DNA of 29,758 bases from JAUNKE01 sp041853585. GTDB lineage: Bacteria; Bacillota; Clostridia; Peptostreptococcales; Filifactoraceae. The notes under the pieces are model-generated. The model had not been told where the DNA came from. It ran no database searches and saw nothing but the letters and a program-made list of their open reading frames with translations. The stretch is from NCBI GenBank assembly GCA_041853585.1, contig JBGZSM010000083.1:1-29758 (forward strand), written 5' to 3'. Positions 7,559-14,963 of this stretch are shown here, in pieces. The position numbers were made by a program, and so were the translations under genes. The stretch's first letter is position 1; each line of letters opens with the position of its first letter.

Positions 7559-7777
7559 CTAAAACTCGCGAAATAGAACTTCCAATTCCTTTTCATCGTA
7601 AAGTATTCCGTCGCTGACAAATTTCTCAACCACGATGGAGTCGTCTTGAAAAAATTCGACCTCCCAGCGCTCTCCCGGAATAACCACCTCAACCAAAATA
7701 GCGTCTCTGATTTTGTTGAGCTTGTAATAAATGTCTTTTTCCTCCAACTCTTCCAAAAAACTTACCAACTTGTTCAT
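7559..7777 (-). CDS. Small conserved hypothetical protein (72 aa)
   Basis: Very acidic 72-aa protein with a likely helix-strand-strand-strand-helix fold: LVSFLEELEEKDIYYKL, ILVEVVIPGERWEVEFF, VEKFVSDG, ELEVLF. I do not know its function. Proteins with a GERWEVEFF block occur in Firmicutes, and I recall some beside toxin genes, but no toxin is adjacent here. A canonical AAAGGAGA site precedes the ATG, and it lies 13-32 bases from both neighbours, which supports its being real. Confidence 0.72.
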   Translation of the reverse strand: MNKLVSFLEELEEKDIYYKLNKIRDAILVEVVIPGERWEVEFFQDDSIVVEKFVSDGILYDEKELEVLFREF

Positions 7778-7789
7778 ATCCTATCTCCT

Positions 7790-8431
7790 TTATTTAAAAT
7801 ATTTCCCGAAGGCATCTTCCATCTTTACCAATTCTTCTTCACCGAGATAAAATTTAAAATCATCTTCACACCACTCGCCCCCTATTCCGGCATAAGCATT
7901 CTCGGGACAATCATATCCCAGCTTGCGAGCGACGGCGACGGCAAAAAGATTAAATGCATCGCCGGTTGCCGTGATGACATTTCCATCTTCCACCAATGGT
8001 GCATATACCAGGTTTTGCTCATCAATAAAGGAAAAACGCTCATTCATTTGAGCATAAAGTGAATTGGTAAATTTTTTCCCATCCAAAATTCCAGCTTTAG
8101 ACAGGAACATCGGACCCGCACAAATGGCTCCTATAACAAATTCCTTTTCTTCTTGAAACTGCTTTAGAAAGTCATCCAGTTTTTTATCTTCAATCGCCTC
8201 TCTGAAATCGCTGCATCCGGAGAGAATCAGACAGTCATAATCTTCTTTGGAAAATTCCTCAAAGCTCTTCTGAGGTAAAATCACAAAACCCTCCTCGGAA
8301 ACAACCGGCTGTTTATCCGATGAAAACACCACCGTTTTACTGTCATAATACCAACGAAACAATGCCGACAAATTGGCAATCTCTTGAAAACTGAACTCCG
8401 GATATACGACCAGCGCGATTCTTTTTTTCAA
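7790..8431 (-). CDS. DJ-1/PfpI family protein
   Basis: 213-aa member of the DJ-1/PfpI class-I glutamine-amidotransferase-like superfamily. The nucleophile elbow GAICAGP carries Cys104, and Glu17 lies in the conserved N-terminal place (PEFSFQE). Members act as glyoxalases/deglycases, chaperones or proteases; the exact activity here is open. The C-terminal block YDCPENAYAGIGGEW is shared with a YoaZ-like Firmicute subgroup. Start is ambiguous: TTG at 8431 has a GGAAGTG six bases upstream and gives the usual KKRIALVVYPEF opening, while GTG at 8440 is only one base from AAGGA. Confidence 0.85.
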   Translation of the reverse strand: MKKRIALVVYPEFSFQEIANLSALFRWYYDSKTVVFSSDKQPVVSEEGFVILPQKSFEEFSKEDYDCLILSGCSDFREAIEDKKLDDFLKQFQEEKEFVIGAICAGPMFLSKAGILDGKKFTNSLYAQMNERFSFIDEQNLVYAPLVEDGNVITATGDAFNLFAVAVARKLGYDCPENAYAGIGGEWCEDDFKFYLGEEELVKMEDAFGKYFK

Positions 8432-8574
8432 CTTTTTCACTTCCTTTATTAATAATTTACCCTAAATTCATTCCTTTAATTATTTTTTATCTACATAAAG
8501 AAAATTTGCACCATTATTTAATTCGGATAATAGATATTTCAACAATAGCTTATAATTTATTCTCATAGCTTCAT

Positions 8575-9060
8575 TTATTTTGACTGTGCCGCATCAATGA
8601 TGGCATCCAGCGCAATCATAACAGCCACGAACAATTCCTCATGCTCTTCATCAAGTACCTCAATGGCAAATTTGTCGCCAAAGCTGAGCCACTTTCGACT
8701 GATTTTACCAATCGGATTTCCCTCTTTCAGCACTTCAAACTCTTTGCTGAAAAAATCTCCCTCGATGGTTATTCCAAAACTCGTCGGCTCGACTTCAATG
8801 ACTTTATACATAAAAGAAAGTTTGCTCTGCAGAAAAAGCTCCCGTCCATCCGCAAACTCCACGACAAAACGAGGAAGCAAAGTCAAGATTTCCCGTCGCA
8901 CCGTAAATAACCAATTTCCTGTCGCATCCGAGACATGAATCGTCTTTCCTATCAGCTGAAATTCCTGGTCCACCTGATAAACGACATTATCGGCTTCATC
9001 CCAGATGGGATAATGGTCCATAATTTTAAACACTTTTTGTTGAATGTATAAATTTCTCAT
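8575..9060 (-). CDS. LURP-one-related (YxjI-like) protein
   Basis: 161-aa soluble protein of the LURP-one-related/DUF567 family, a tubby-like beta-barrel fold. Typical blocks are MRNLYIQQKVFKI, WDEADNVVYQVDQEF, GNWLFTVRREI, GNPIGKISRKWL and FAIEVLD, ending in a helical segment. Bacterial members have no firm function; in plants some LOR proteins are defence-related. ATG follows a perfect AGGAGGTAAG. It lies 56 bases after mnmE and may be co-transcribed with it. The 134-base AT-rich gap to the next gene shows no clear terminator. Confidence 0.85.
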   Translation of the reverse strand: MRNLYIQQKVFKIMDHYPIWDEADNVVYQVDQEFQLIGKTIHVSDATGNWLFTVRREILTLLPRFVVEFADGRELFLQSKLSFMYKVIEVEPTSFGITIEGDFFSKEFEVLKEGNPIGKISRKWLSFGDKFAIEVLDEEHEELFVAVMIALDAIIDAAQSK

Positions 9061-9115
9061 CTTACCTCCTCAACAAATTGCATCATCAGACTTCTGCAAT
9101 TGAAGTGTTTTCAGC

Positions 9116-10495
9116 TTACTTTCCGATGCAGAATCTTGAGAATATCACATTGAGCAAATCCTCCGATGCGGTATCTCCGGTAATTTCTCCGAGAATATTC
9201 CAGATATTACGAAAATCGGTTTCGATAATGTCCAGCGGAAGACCGGTATAAAGAGATTGCAATGCATCTTCGCATGCCTCGCCCGCTCGTTCCAATGCAT
9301 TTTTATGGCGCGCATTGTTAATCATATATTCATTATCAACGGACAATCCTTCAATTTCAACCATGCGCTTGATTGCCTCAATCAGCTCTTCAATTCCCTG
9401 GCCGTTTTTTATCGATGCCATAATGGTATTGTCCGGGTCCAAACGCTCAGCCACCACATCCATATCAATCTCCTGCTCCAAATCAGCCTTGTTGATGATG
9501 GCAATAACTCGCTTATCCTCCGTCATATCCATGATTTCAATATCTTCTCTATCCAGTTCTCGCGAGCCGTCCAGCACATGAATAACCAAATCCGACGACG
9601 CAATGGATTCCATCGAGCGCGTTACTCCGATTTTTTCAACCACATCATCCGTTTCTCGAATCCCCGCCGTATCAATCAAACGAATCGGTGTCCCGTCAAG
9701 CGTGAAAAATTCTTCGATTACATCTCTCGTTGTTCCGGCAATTTCCGTTACGATGGCTCTTTCTTCATGCAGAATTCCATTCAACAAAGAAGATTTCCCT
9801 ACATTCGGCTTTCCGACGATGACGGTCCGCAAGCCGTCTCGATAAATTTTCCCGACTTCAAAACTCGCAATCATCTTATGAATCTGCTCCAAAGTTTTAT
9901 CCAATGAGTCAATCAGTTCCTGATAGGTGACCTCCGGCTCATCCTCTTCCGGAAAATCAACTGCCACCGTTATTTTCGCCAAATCCTCCGTAATCGAATC
10001 TCTCATTTGCGACAGAGTATTCGATAATTTTCCATCCAGCTGCTTTTGGGAAATTTCATGTCCCGTACCCGTTTTGGCGGTGATGATATCCATAACCGCT
10101 TCCGCCTGCGACAAATCAATTCGTCCGTTTAGAAATGCTCTTTTGGTGAATTCGCCTCGCTCCGCTAAGCGAGCGCCATGTTTGAGCACGAGTTCCAAGG
10201 TTTTTTTCAAACTTTGATACCCGCCATGGCAGTTTATTTCCACGACATCTTCAGTCGTATAGCTATGCGGTGCTTTCATATAGCTGCACAAAACCTCATC
10301 GATGGAATGCGTCTCATCGACAATATTCCCCAGCACTAAGTATCTCGGCTTGTCCTGCAAATTGAAGTTCTTGTTTTTGGGAACAAAAATTTGATTTGCA
10401 ATCGACAGGGCTTTGCTGCCGCTTATTCGTATGATGCCGACACCGGACTCTCCTGAAGCGGTAACAATGGCGGCAATTGTATCTTCTAAAAACAT
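9116..10495 (-). CDS. mnmE: tRNA uridine-5-carboxymethylaminomethyl GTPase MnmE
   Basis: 459-aa GTPase that works with MnmG to add the carboxymethylaminomethyl group to wobble U34 of tRNAs. Domains in order: N-terminal folate-binding domain (1-118, starting EDTIAAIVTASG), helical domain, G domain about 218-380 and the C-terminal helical part. G motifs: GKPNVGKS (about 226), AGTTRD, DTAGI (about 274), NKAD (about 333). The protein ends in FCIGK, whose Cys is the conserved catalytic-site residue. Length equals the family norm. Start at 10495 has AGAGGAAA upstream; the frame is open to 10594, but a -10 box lies inside that extension. In many Firmicutes mnmE sits by jag, yidC and mnmG; here those are absent and a LURP-one gene follows. 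Confidence 0.96.
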   Translation of the reverse strand: MFLEDTIAAIVTASGESGVGIIRISGSKALSIANQIFVPKNKNFNLQDKPRYLVLGNIVDETHSIDEVLCSYMKAPHSYTTEDVVEINCHGGYQSLKKTLELVLKHGARLAERGEFTKRAFLNGRIDLSQAEAVMDIITAKTGTGHEISQKQLDGKLSNTLSQMRDSITEDLAKITVAVDFPEEDEPEVTYQELIDSLDKTLEQIHKMIASFEVGKIYRDGLRTVIVGKPNVGKSSLLNGILHEERAIVTEIAGTTRDVIEEFFTLDGTPIRLIDTAGIRETDDVVEKIGVTRSMESIASSDLVIHVLDGSRELDREDIEIMDMTEDKRVIAIINKADLEQEIDMDVVAERLDPDNTIMASIKNGQGIEELIEAIKRMVEIEGLSVDNEYMINNARHKNALERAGEACEDALQSLYTGLPLDIIETDFRNIWNILGEITGDTASEDLLNVIFSRFCIGK

Positions 10496-10582
10496 ATTTC
10501 CTCTTTTCTGCTGCAAATTGACGGTGAATCTTTTCACCGATAAAAAAATCAGCCTTCTACAAAATTTTATAGAATTAACTTC

Positions 10583-10611
10583 ATTATATCGCAAATAATG
10601 ATTTTTGGCAC
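10583..10611 (-). promoter_or_regulatory. Promoter of mnmE
   Basis: Perfect TATAAT (10583-10588) on the minus strand, preceded by TTTGCGA. The -35 position at 17-nt spacing (GTGCCA) is poor, so this may rely on the -10 and an activator. It gives a leader of about 80 nt before the chosen start. The 303-base gap 10496-10798 otherwise holds only the terminator at 10719-10753; I see no gene there. Confidence 0.45.
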
Positions 10612-10718
10612 TAATACTTTAAGCTTCGTTTTTTATTTTTTGGGTAAAAGTTTTTATTTTCGTAAGAGATTTTCCATTAATTGATAACAAATCGGTATAA
10701 ATAAAAAAATATCTGCAC

Positions 10719-10753
10719 AAAAATAGCGTAGCAGTCATAAAACCGCTACGCTA
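10719..10753 (-). terminator. Terminator after the ECF S-component gene
   Basis: Perfect 9-bp stem TAGCGTAGC (10724-10732) / GCTACGCTA (10745-10753), followed on the minus strand by a T-run (10719-10723). It ends the desulfidase/transporter operon. Confidence 0.85.
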
Positions 10754-10798
10754 AAAGTCTAACTTTCGGATTCATATCAAACCAACTCGGTCTTTCCA

Positions 10799-11359
10799 TC
10801 AAGCCTTAATCTTTTGGTATTTTTTAGGAATATACTTCAGTACCTGCGACACCAACAGGCAGCTCCCAATCTTGTCTATCAGATTGCCTGCAATTCTTGG
10901 AAGAAATGCCGCGGTAAATATTTTTTGCCCCGAAGCCAACAGCCAAGCAAATATAAGGTCCGTTCCACCTCCCGTTACTCCGCCATAGACGAGAACCGCT
11001 ATCGGCGTTCCAATCAAAGGAGCGACAATCGACAAAATGAGCCCCGTGATAATCGCTGTTTTCAAATCAAAATTTTTCTTCTTTGCAATATATCCAACGA
11101 TCAATCCAATCACGATATTTACGATTGCAAAAGGTATGTCTTTGGGATTTGTAATAAAACCTTGTATCACATTGGTTAGGCCACCGGTCAATGCCCCGAA
11201 CAAAGGTCCGAGCACGACGGCGGACAAGATGGTGCCGATAGCATCTAAAAATAAGAGCGGTATCTGCAACATTTGCGCAAGACTTCCCAACAAAATGTTA
11301 ATCACTATACATATCGCAGCAAACACCATTTCTCTCGTTGACTGTAAAGATTTGCTCAT
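10799..11359 (-). CDS. Putative ECF transporter S component (CD3073-like)
   Basis: 186-aa integral membrane protein with five to six helices: AAICIVINILLGSLAQ, FLDAIGTILSAVVLGPLFGALTG, IPFAIVNIVIGLIVGYIA, TAIITGLILSIVAPLIGTPIAVLVYG, and a C-terminal helix. The pattern (A-C-I-x-I-N, ALTGGLTNVIQGF, FAIVNIVIG) is that of energy-coupling-factor S components, which bind a small molecule, often a vitamin, for uptake by the shared ECF module. Start chosen at 11359 with GGGAGGAA upstream. It follows the TudS-related gene by 18 bases. I recall the same adjacent pair in C. difficile (CD3072/CD3073), so import of a sulfur-containing substrate is a reasonable inference. Confidence 0.82.
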   Translation of the reverse strand: MSKSLQSTREMVFAAICIVINILLGSLAQMLQIPLLFLDAIGTILSAVVLGPLFGALTGGLTNVIQGFITNPKDIPFAIVNIVIGLIVGYIAKKKNFDLKTAIITGLILSIVAPLIGTPIAVLVYGGVTGGGTDLIFAWLLASGQKIFTAAFLPRIAGNLIDKIGSCLLVSQVLKYIPKKYQKIKA

Positions 11360-11377
11360 AATTCCTCCCATATAGCT

Positions 11378-11935
11378 CTAAATTTTTTCCAAATACCCTT
11401 TTATCTCACGGATGGATTCTTCCATATTACTTTCGTTCAAAGCGATAAAAGAAATTTCAATATCATTTTTCTCGAATTCAGATTCCAAAATTTCCATAAA
11501 AATACCTTTTTCGTTTACCATTTCGACATCTTTAAGCAATCCGGATAAATTCTTTTTGGACGACATCTCCCCTCTCCATGCATCGCTGCGACAAGTCAAA
11601 TTCACTCCACAACTAGGACTCCCGTCTATCCCAATGACAAAAGGAATCTTATACCCCGCATCAAAATAGCTTTTTATTTGAAATATAATGGGCTCGATCA
11701 TTTTCCTCATTTCTTTTTTTGCATGCTCATGAGACAACTGCTCTTTGACCACACCCCATCTTCTCATTCCAAACAAAAGCAGCTCGGGACATGGCAGCTG
11801 AATTATTCCATACTCCGCTTCGGATAGTATATCGACCAATTCGCTTACCATAGCCGCGAAAGGTTCGAAACCTTCCACTTTTGAATTGACATTCAAAATA
11901 CAATGCGATAATAAAATTATTCTACGACTTCTCAT
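11378..11935 (-). CDS. TudS-related putative desulfidase (CD3072-like, DUF523-related)
   Basis: 185-aa cytoplasmic protein related to DUF523/TudS thiouracil desulfidase, an enzyme that uses a [4Fe-4S] cluster to remove sulfur from thiolated bases. Three Cys in conserved settings are candidate cluster ligands: Cys12 in LLSHCILN, Cys49 in LPCPELLLFG, and Cys109 in DGSPSCGVN; Cys115 is an extra one nearby. The ERR-like arginine pair (RRW) and the GIDGSPSCG loop fit the family. ATG follows AAGGAGAG. It is first in a two-gene operon with the ECF S component. The substrate may be a thio-compound imported by that partner; no substrate can be read from sequence. Confidence 0.82.
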   Translation of the reverse strand: MRSRRIILLSHCILNVNSKVEGFEPFAAMVSELVDILSEAEYGIIQLPCPELLLFGMRRWGVVKEQLSHEHAKKEMRKMIEPIIFQIKSYFDAGYKIPFVIGIDGSPSCGVNLTCRSDAWRGEMSSKKNLSGLLKDVEMVNEKGIFMEILESEFEKNDIEISFIALNESNMEESIREIKGYLEKI

Positions 11936-11958
11936 TAACCACTCTCCTTCATAAGCTC

Positions 11959-11988
11959 ATTTTATCGTACCTAAAAATGTATTTCCAA
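11959..11988 (-). promoter_or_regulatory. Candidate promoter of the desulfidase/ECF operon
   Basis: On the minus strand: TTGGAA (11983-11988), 18-nt spacer, TAAAAT (11959-11964), 24 bases before the start codon. Both boxes are near consensus. Confidence 0.5.
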
Positions 11989-12072
11989 TAGAAAAAATTT
12001 ATAGTTCTCATAAAAAATTTTTGTCGATTTTTAATTATGGATTACACAAAATAATGAAGACATCGTTTTTTG

Positions 12073-12101
12073 TTGATAGCAACAAATTTCAATGATATAA
12101 T
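12073..12101 (+). promoter_or_regulatory. Promoter of the zinc-ribbon/ABC operon
   Basis: TTGATA (12073-12078), exactly 17 nt, TATAAT (12096-12101). It reads into the 723-aa gene 41 bases downstream. One of the strongest sigma-A-type matches in the window. Confidence 0.75.
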
Positions 12102-12142
12102 TATGATTGAAACTGATAATATGAAAATTTTAGGAGATAAAA

Positions 12143-14314
12143 ATGAAATATTGCACAAATTGTGGTGAGAAATTAGAAGATAACATTCGTGTTTGCCCGA
12201 ATTGCAATGAGGTCTTTGAGCACGGCATCAGTTCCGATTCCCTAATTACCATTCCGGCTTCGGACAATTCCAACGAACAGAAAAATACCGAAGTCGTAAA
12301 TTCTTCGAACATAAATAATGCCGGCGAAAAAGAAGAGCCGCTTGCGGAAAGATCCTTCGCTTCGAGCTATTCTCATTCAGATTCTTCAAACAGCATCAAC
12401 ATGAGCGTTTCGGAGCCGCCGAGCATCCTCACGATTCCGAGCTCAGTCAGCGCTGCGATGAAGGCTTATGTGAATAACGCTCCGGCAAGTTCATCGCATT
12501 CGACGGATTCTCAGGTCTCATCCCAAAATTCGACTCAAAACACAACAGTCGTTTTGACTACCGTCAGCGAGCAAACAACGGATGCGGAGGATACCTTTAC
12601 AGCACCGGAATCTACACTTCCCGGAAATACAAAAGATTCGCCGGAAATAGAATCTCAAGAAATAACGGGGGCTTCAAGTCCCGCTGAAAATGCATCCATG
12701 ATATCGGATCAGACAATCCATTCATCTGAAAACACTGATTCATCAACAAAATCTACTGAAAATCCATCGAATGCATCGCCGATTTCCAATTCGCAGGTCT
12801 CTGAACAGAACACTTCATCAAAATCATCCGCTAATAAAAAAGAAAAGCGACATAAAAAAACGGGAAAGAAATTCCCAATCGCGATCGTAGCGGTTTTGAT
12901 GGTGGTTTTATTGATAGGCGGAGGAGCTTTTGCCGCATTCTCTTTATTTAAATCCGTAATATCTCCAAAGAATCAGTTCTTATACCATTCCGCGAATCTG
13001 TTCAATCAGCGGGCAAAACCTTTATTGGATATGACGATGCTCAAAGACGGCAAACTTTCTACCGATTTAACGCTGACCGCAAGAGCGGATAATGTTCCGG
13101 AGCTTGCTCCGATTTTGACGGATTCTTCCATTGTGATGAAAATTGACTCGGACGAAAAGCATCTGCTTTCCAATATCGAGGTGAATCTGAAAGGAACTTC
13201 CATCATAAACGCAATGCTGACCTATGACCCGAAAACGACCGGTTTTTACTTTCCGGAAGTAGATGATAAATACTATGTCGGCGATACGAAAAAATTATGG
13301 GAAACATTGGGCGACCGAAAGATAAGTGAGCCCGATTTATCCAAATTAAGTCAAAAAGACTGGGATACTTTTGCCAAATCCATGGCGGAAATTGCAAGCC
13401 CCGCTTTTACGAAAAAGAATGTTACCACCGAAAAAGTGGAAGGAATCAAGTTGATAGAGCTTGGCGAAACATTTGACGGAACACTTTATACTTTTACACC
13501 GACAGCGGAAGATTTGGAACAAAGTCTCTTGCTTCTTGCGGATAAAATAGAGCAGGATGAATCTTTCCGAAAAACCATGGTGCAATTCTCGCTTTCTGCA
13601 ACAAACCTGGGCTATTATTACGGAGCGCTTCTCCCTGCCGATATTGAAAAGCAATTACTTGCAACATCGCAGGAAATCAAGGATGACCCCAAAACCTTTT
13701 TGGAGGATTTTGAGGAAGGCGGTTTTGTTTGGTCTATCGGGGTAGAGAAAAATACCGTTCGAATGATGAGCATCGTGGTGGCGGATGAATATTCTTTCCA
13801 CTATGAGTCCAACGCAACTGAAAAAGATGGCGATTTTGCCGAAATTTTGTATGCTCGAGATTTTGAAGGCGAAATTGAGGCCGCTTTTGAAAATTACTAT
13901 CATAAAAAAGGCTCTATGTACGAAGGAGACCTGAATATCGTCAGCGATTACAATAACAGTCTTGAGGTTCATTACAATATTGATTTGAACCAAAAATATT
14001 TATTCTTGCCGCTCGGAAATTATGATTTCACCATTCCGGAGGCGAAACATCTCAAGCTCTTGTTGGAAGTTAAAAGGGCGGAAGGAAACAGCATCAATCA
14101 TACTCTTAAAATCGATAATACACGAAACAAACAATCTCTGTTCTTTATGCTGAACGCAACCAACAAGAGCAGCGCTCAGAAACCGAGCGTCACCCCAACC
14201 GATATATCGGATTATGATCGAGGGCAGATTGAAAATTTGTTTAACGAAATTGTGGTACAAACGGTAGAGGGCGTGCAATCCGTATTATTCGATTTGAATT
14301 ATTTTGGGCAGTGA
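12143..14314 (+). CDS. Zinc-ribbon, single-pass membrane protein with large C-terminal domain
   Basis: 723-aa protein. Residues 1-25 form a zinc ribbon with two CxxC knuckles (YCTNCGEKL and CPNCNEV). Residues about 35-230 are a low-complexity Ser/Thr/Asn/Glu linker. A basic stretch (KKEKRHKKTGKKF) leads into a membrane helix (about 246-268, rich in Val/Leu/Gly/Ala), and residues about 270-723 form a large beta-rich domain. By the positive-inside rule the ribbon is cytoplasmic and the big domain outside. The opening of the C-terminal domain (SPKNQFLYHSANLFN) resembles a DUF6583-type domain of clostridial zinc-ribbon proteins, from memory. ATG follows TTAGGAGA. It is the first gene of a three-gene operon with an ABC exporter-like pair and may be its substrate receptor or sensor; that role is inference. 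Confidence 0.85.
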   Translation: MKYCTNCGEKLEDNIRVCPNCNEVFEHGISSDSLITIPASDNSNEQKNTEVVNSSNINNAGEKEEPLAERSFASSYSHSDSSNSINMSVSEPPSILTIPSSVSAAMKAYVNNAPASSSHSTDSQVSSQNSTQNTTVVLTTVSEQTTDAEDTFTAPESTLPGNTKDSPEIESQEITGASSPAENASMISDQTIHSSENTDSSTKSTENPSNASPISNSQVSEQNTSSKSSANKKEKRHKKTGKKFPIAIVAVLMVVLLIGGGAFAAFSLFKSVISPKNQFLYHSANLFNQRAKPLLDMTMLKDGKLSTDLTLTARADNVPELAPILTDSSIVMKIDSDEKHLLSNIEVNLKGTSIINAMLTYDPKTTGFYFPEVDDKYYVGDTKKLWETLGDRKISEPDLSKLSQKDWDTFAKSMAEIASPAFTKKNVTTEKVEGIKLIELGETFDGTLYTFTPTAEDLEQSLLLLADKIEQDESFRKTMVQFSLSATNLGYYYGALLPADIEKQLLATSQEIKDDPKTFLEDFEEGGFVWSIGVEKNTVRMMSIVVADEYSFHYESNATEKDGDFAEILYARDFEGEIEAAFENYYHKKGSMYEGDLNIVSDYNNSLEVHYNIDLNQKYLFLPLGNYDFTIPEAKHLKLLLEVKRAEGNSINHTLKIDNTRNKQSLFFMLNATNKSSAQKPSVTPTDISDYDRGQIENLFNEIVVQTVEGVQSVLFDLNYFGQ

Positions 14315-14315
14315 T

Positions 14316-14963
14316 ATGGAAAATATAATTTGTAAATTGAGCAATATCAGCAAAAACTATAAAGACTGTAAGTCTTTGGACAACATCTCCCTTGACATCT
14401 ATTCAGGGGAGGTGCTCGGTGTTCGGGGAATAAACGGCGCCGGCAAGAGTACATTGCTTGGTGTATTGGCGGGCTGTATTCGTGCCGACAGCGGTAGCAT
14501 TGATTTTTCGGAGGGGATAAAGAATCATATCTCCTTTGTTCCGCAGGAACTTTCACTCTATAATGATTTAACCGGTTTTGAAAATCTGAAATTTTGGGGA
14601 CTTGCGCTCGGAATGCATCAGGAGCAAATTAAAATTCGCAGTCGTTGGTTATTATCCCAACTGAATCTCTTTGAAAAACGCAACGATATCGTATCCACTT
14701 ATTCCGGGGGAATGAAACGCCGCCTGCATTTAGCAACAGCACTGATGCTGACCCCGAAACTTTTGCTTTTGGATGAGCCCACCGTCGGTGCGGATAATTT
14801 TTCAATCGAGCTCATTACAAATATGATAAAACATTTGCAAAAACAAGGTACTACCATCGTACTGACCTCTCATCAAGCAGGAGAATTGGAATCGATGAGC
14901 AATCGTATCGTGACACTTAGTTTGGGAAAAATCGTTGAGGTATTTGATTATGGCAGGATTTAG
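14316..14963 (+). CDS. ABC transporter ATP-binding protein (ABC-2 type exporter)
   Basis: 215-aa ATPase with every motif intact: Walker A GINGAGKST (about 38-46), Q-loop in FVPQELSLY, signature YSGGM, Walker B LLLLDEP, D-loop VGAD, and H-loop SHQAG. The short form, the ENLKFW block and the RRLHLATALMLTPKLL stretch place it with CcmA/NatA-like ATPases that drive ABC-2 permeases. ATG at 14316 starts one base after the stop of the zinc-ribbon gene, and the ribosome site is poor, so expression probably depends on coupling. Its end overlaps the permease gene by 14 bases. Confidence 0.93.
   Translation: MENIICKLSNISKNYKDCKSLDNISLDIYSGEVLGVRGINGAGKSTLLGVLAGCIRADSGSIDFSEGIKNHISFVPQELSLYNDLTGFENLKFWGLALGMHQEQIKIRSRWLLSQLNLFEKRNDIVSTYSGGMKRRLHLATALMLTPKLLLLDEPTVGADNFSIELITNMIKHLQKQGTTIVLTSHQAGELESMSNRIVTLSLGKIVEVFDYGRI

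Noticed and set aside
12030..12072. AT-rich stretch upstream of the zinc-ribbon operon as an origin or phage site
   Set aside because: No DnaA-box cluster, iterons or flanking duplication were seen; it is ordinary promoter-upstream sequence.
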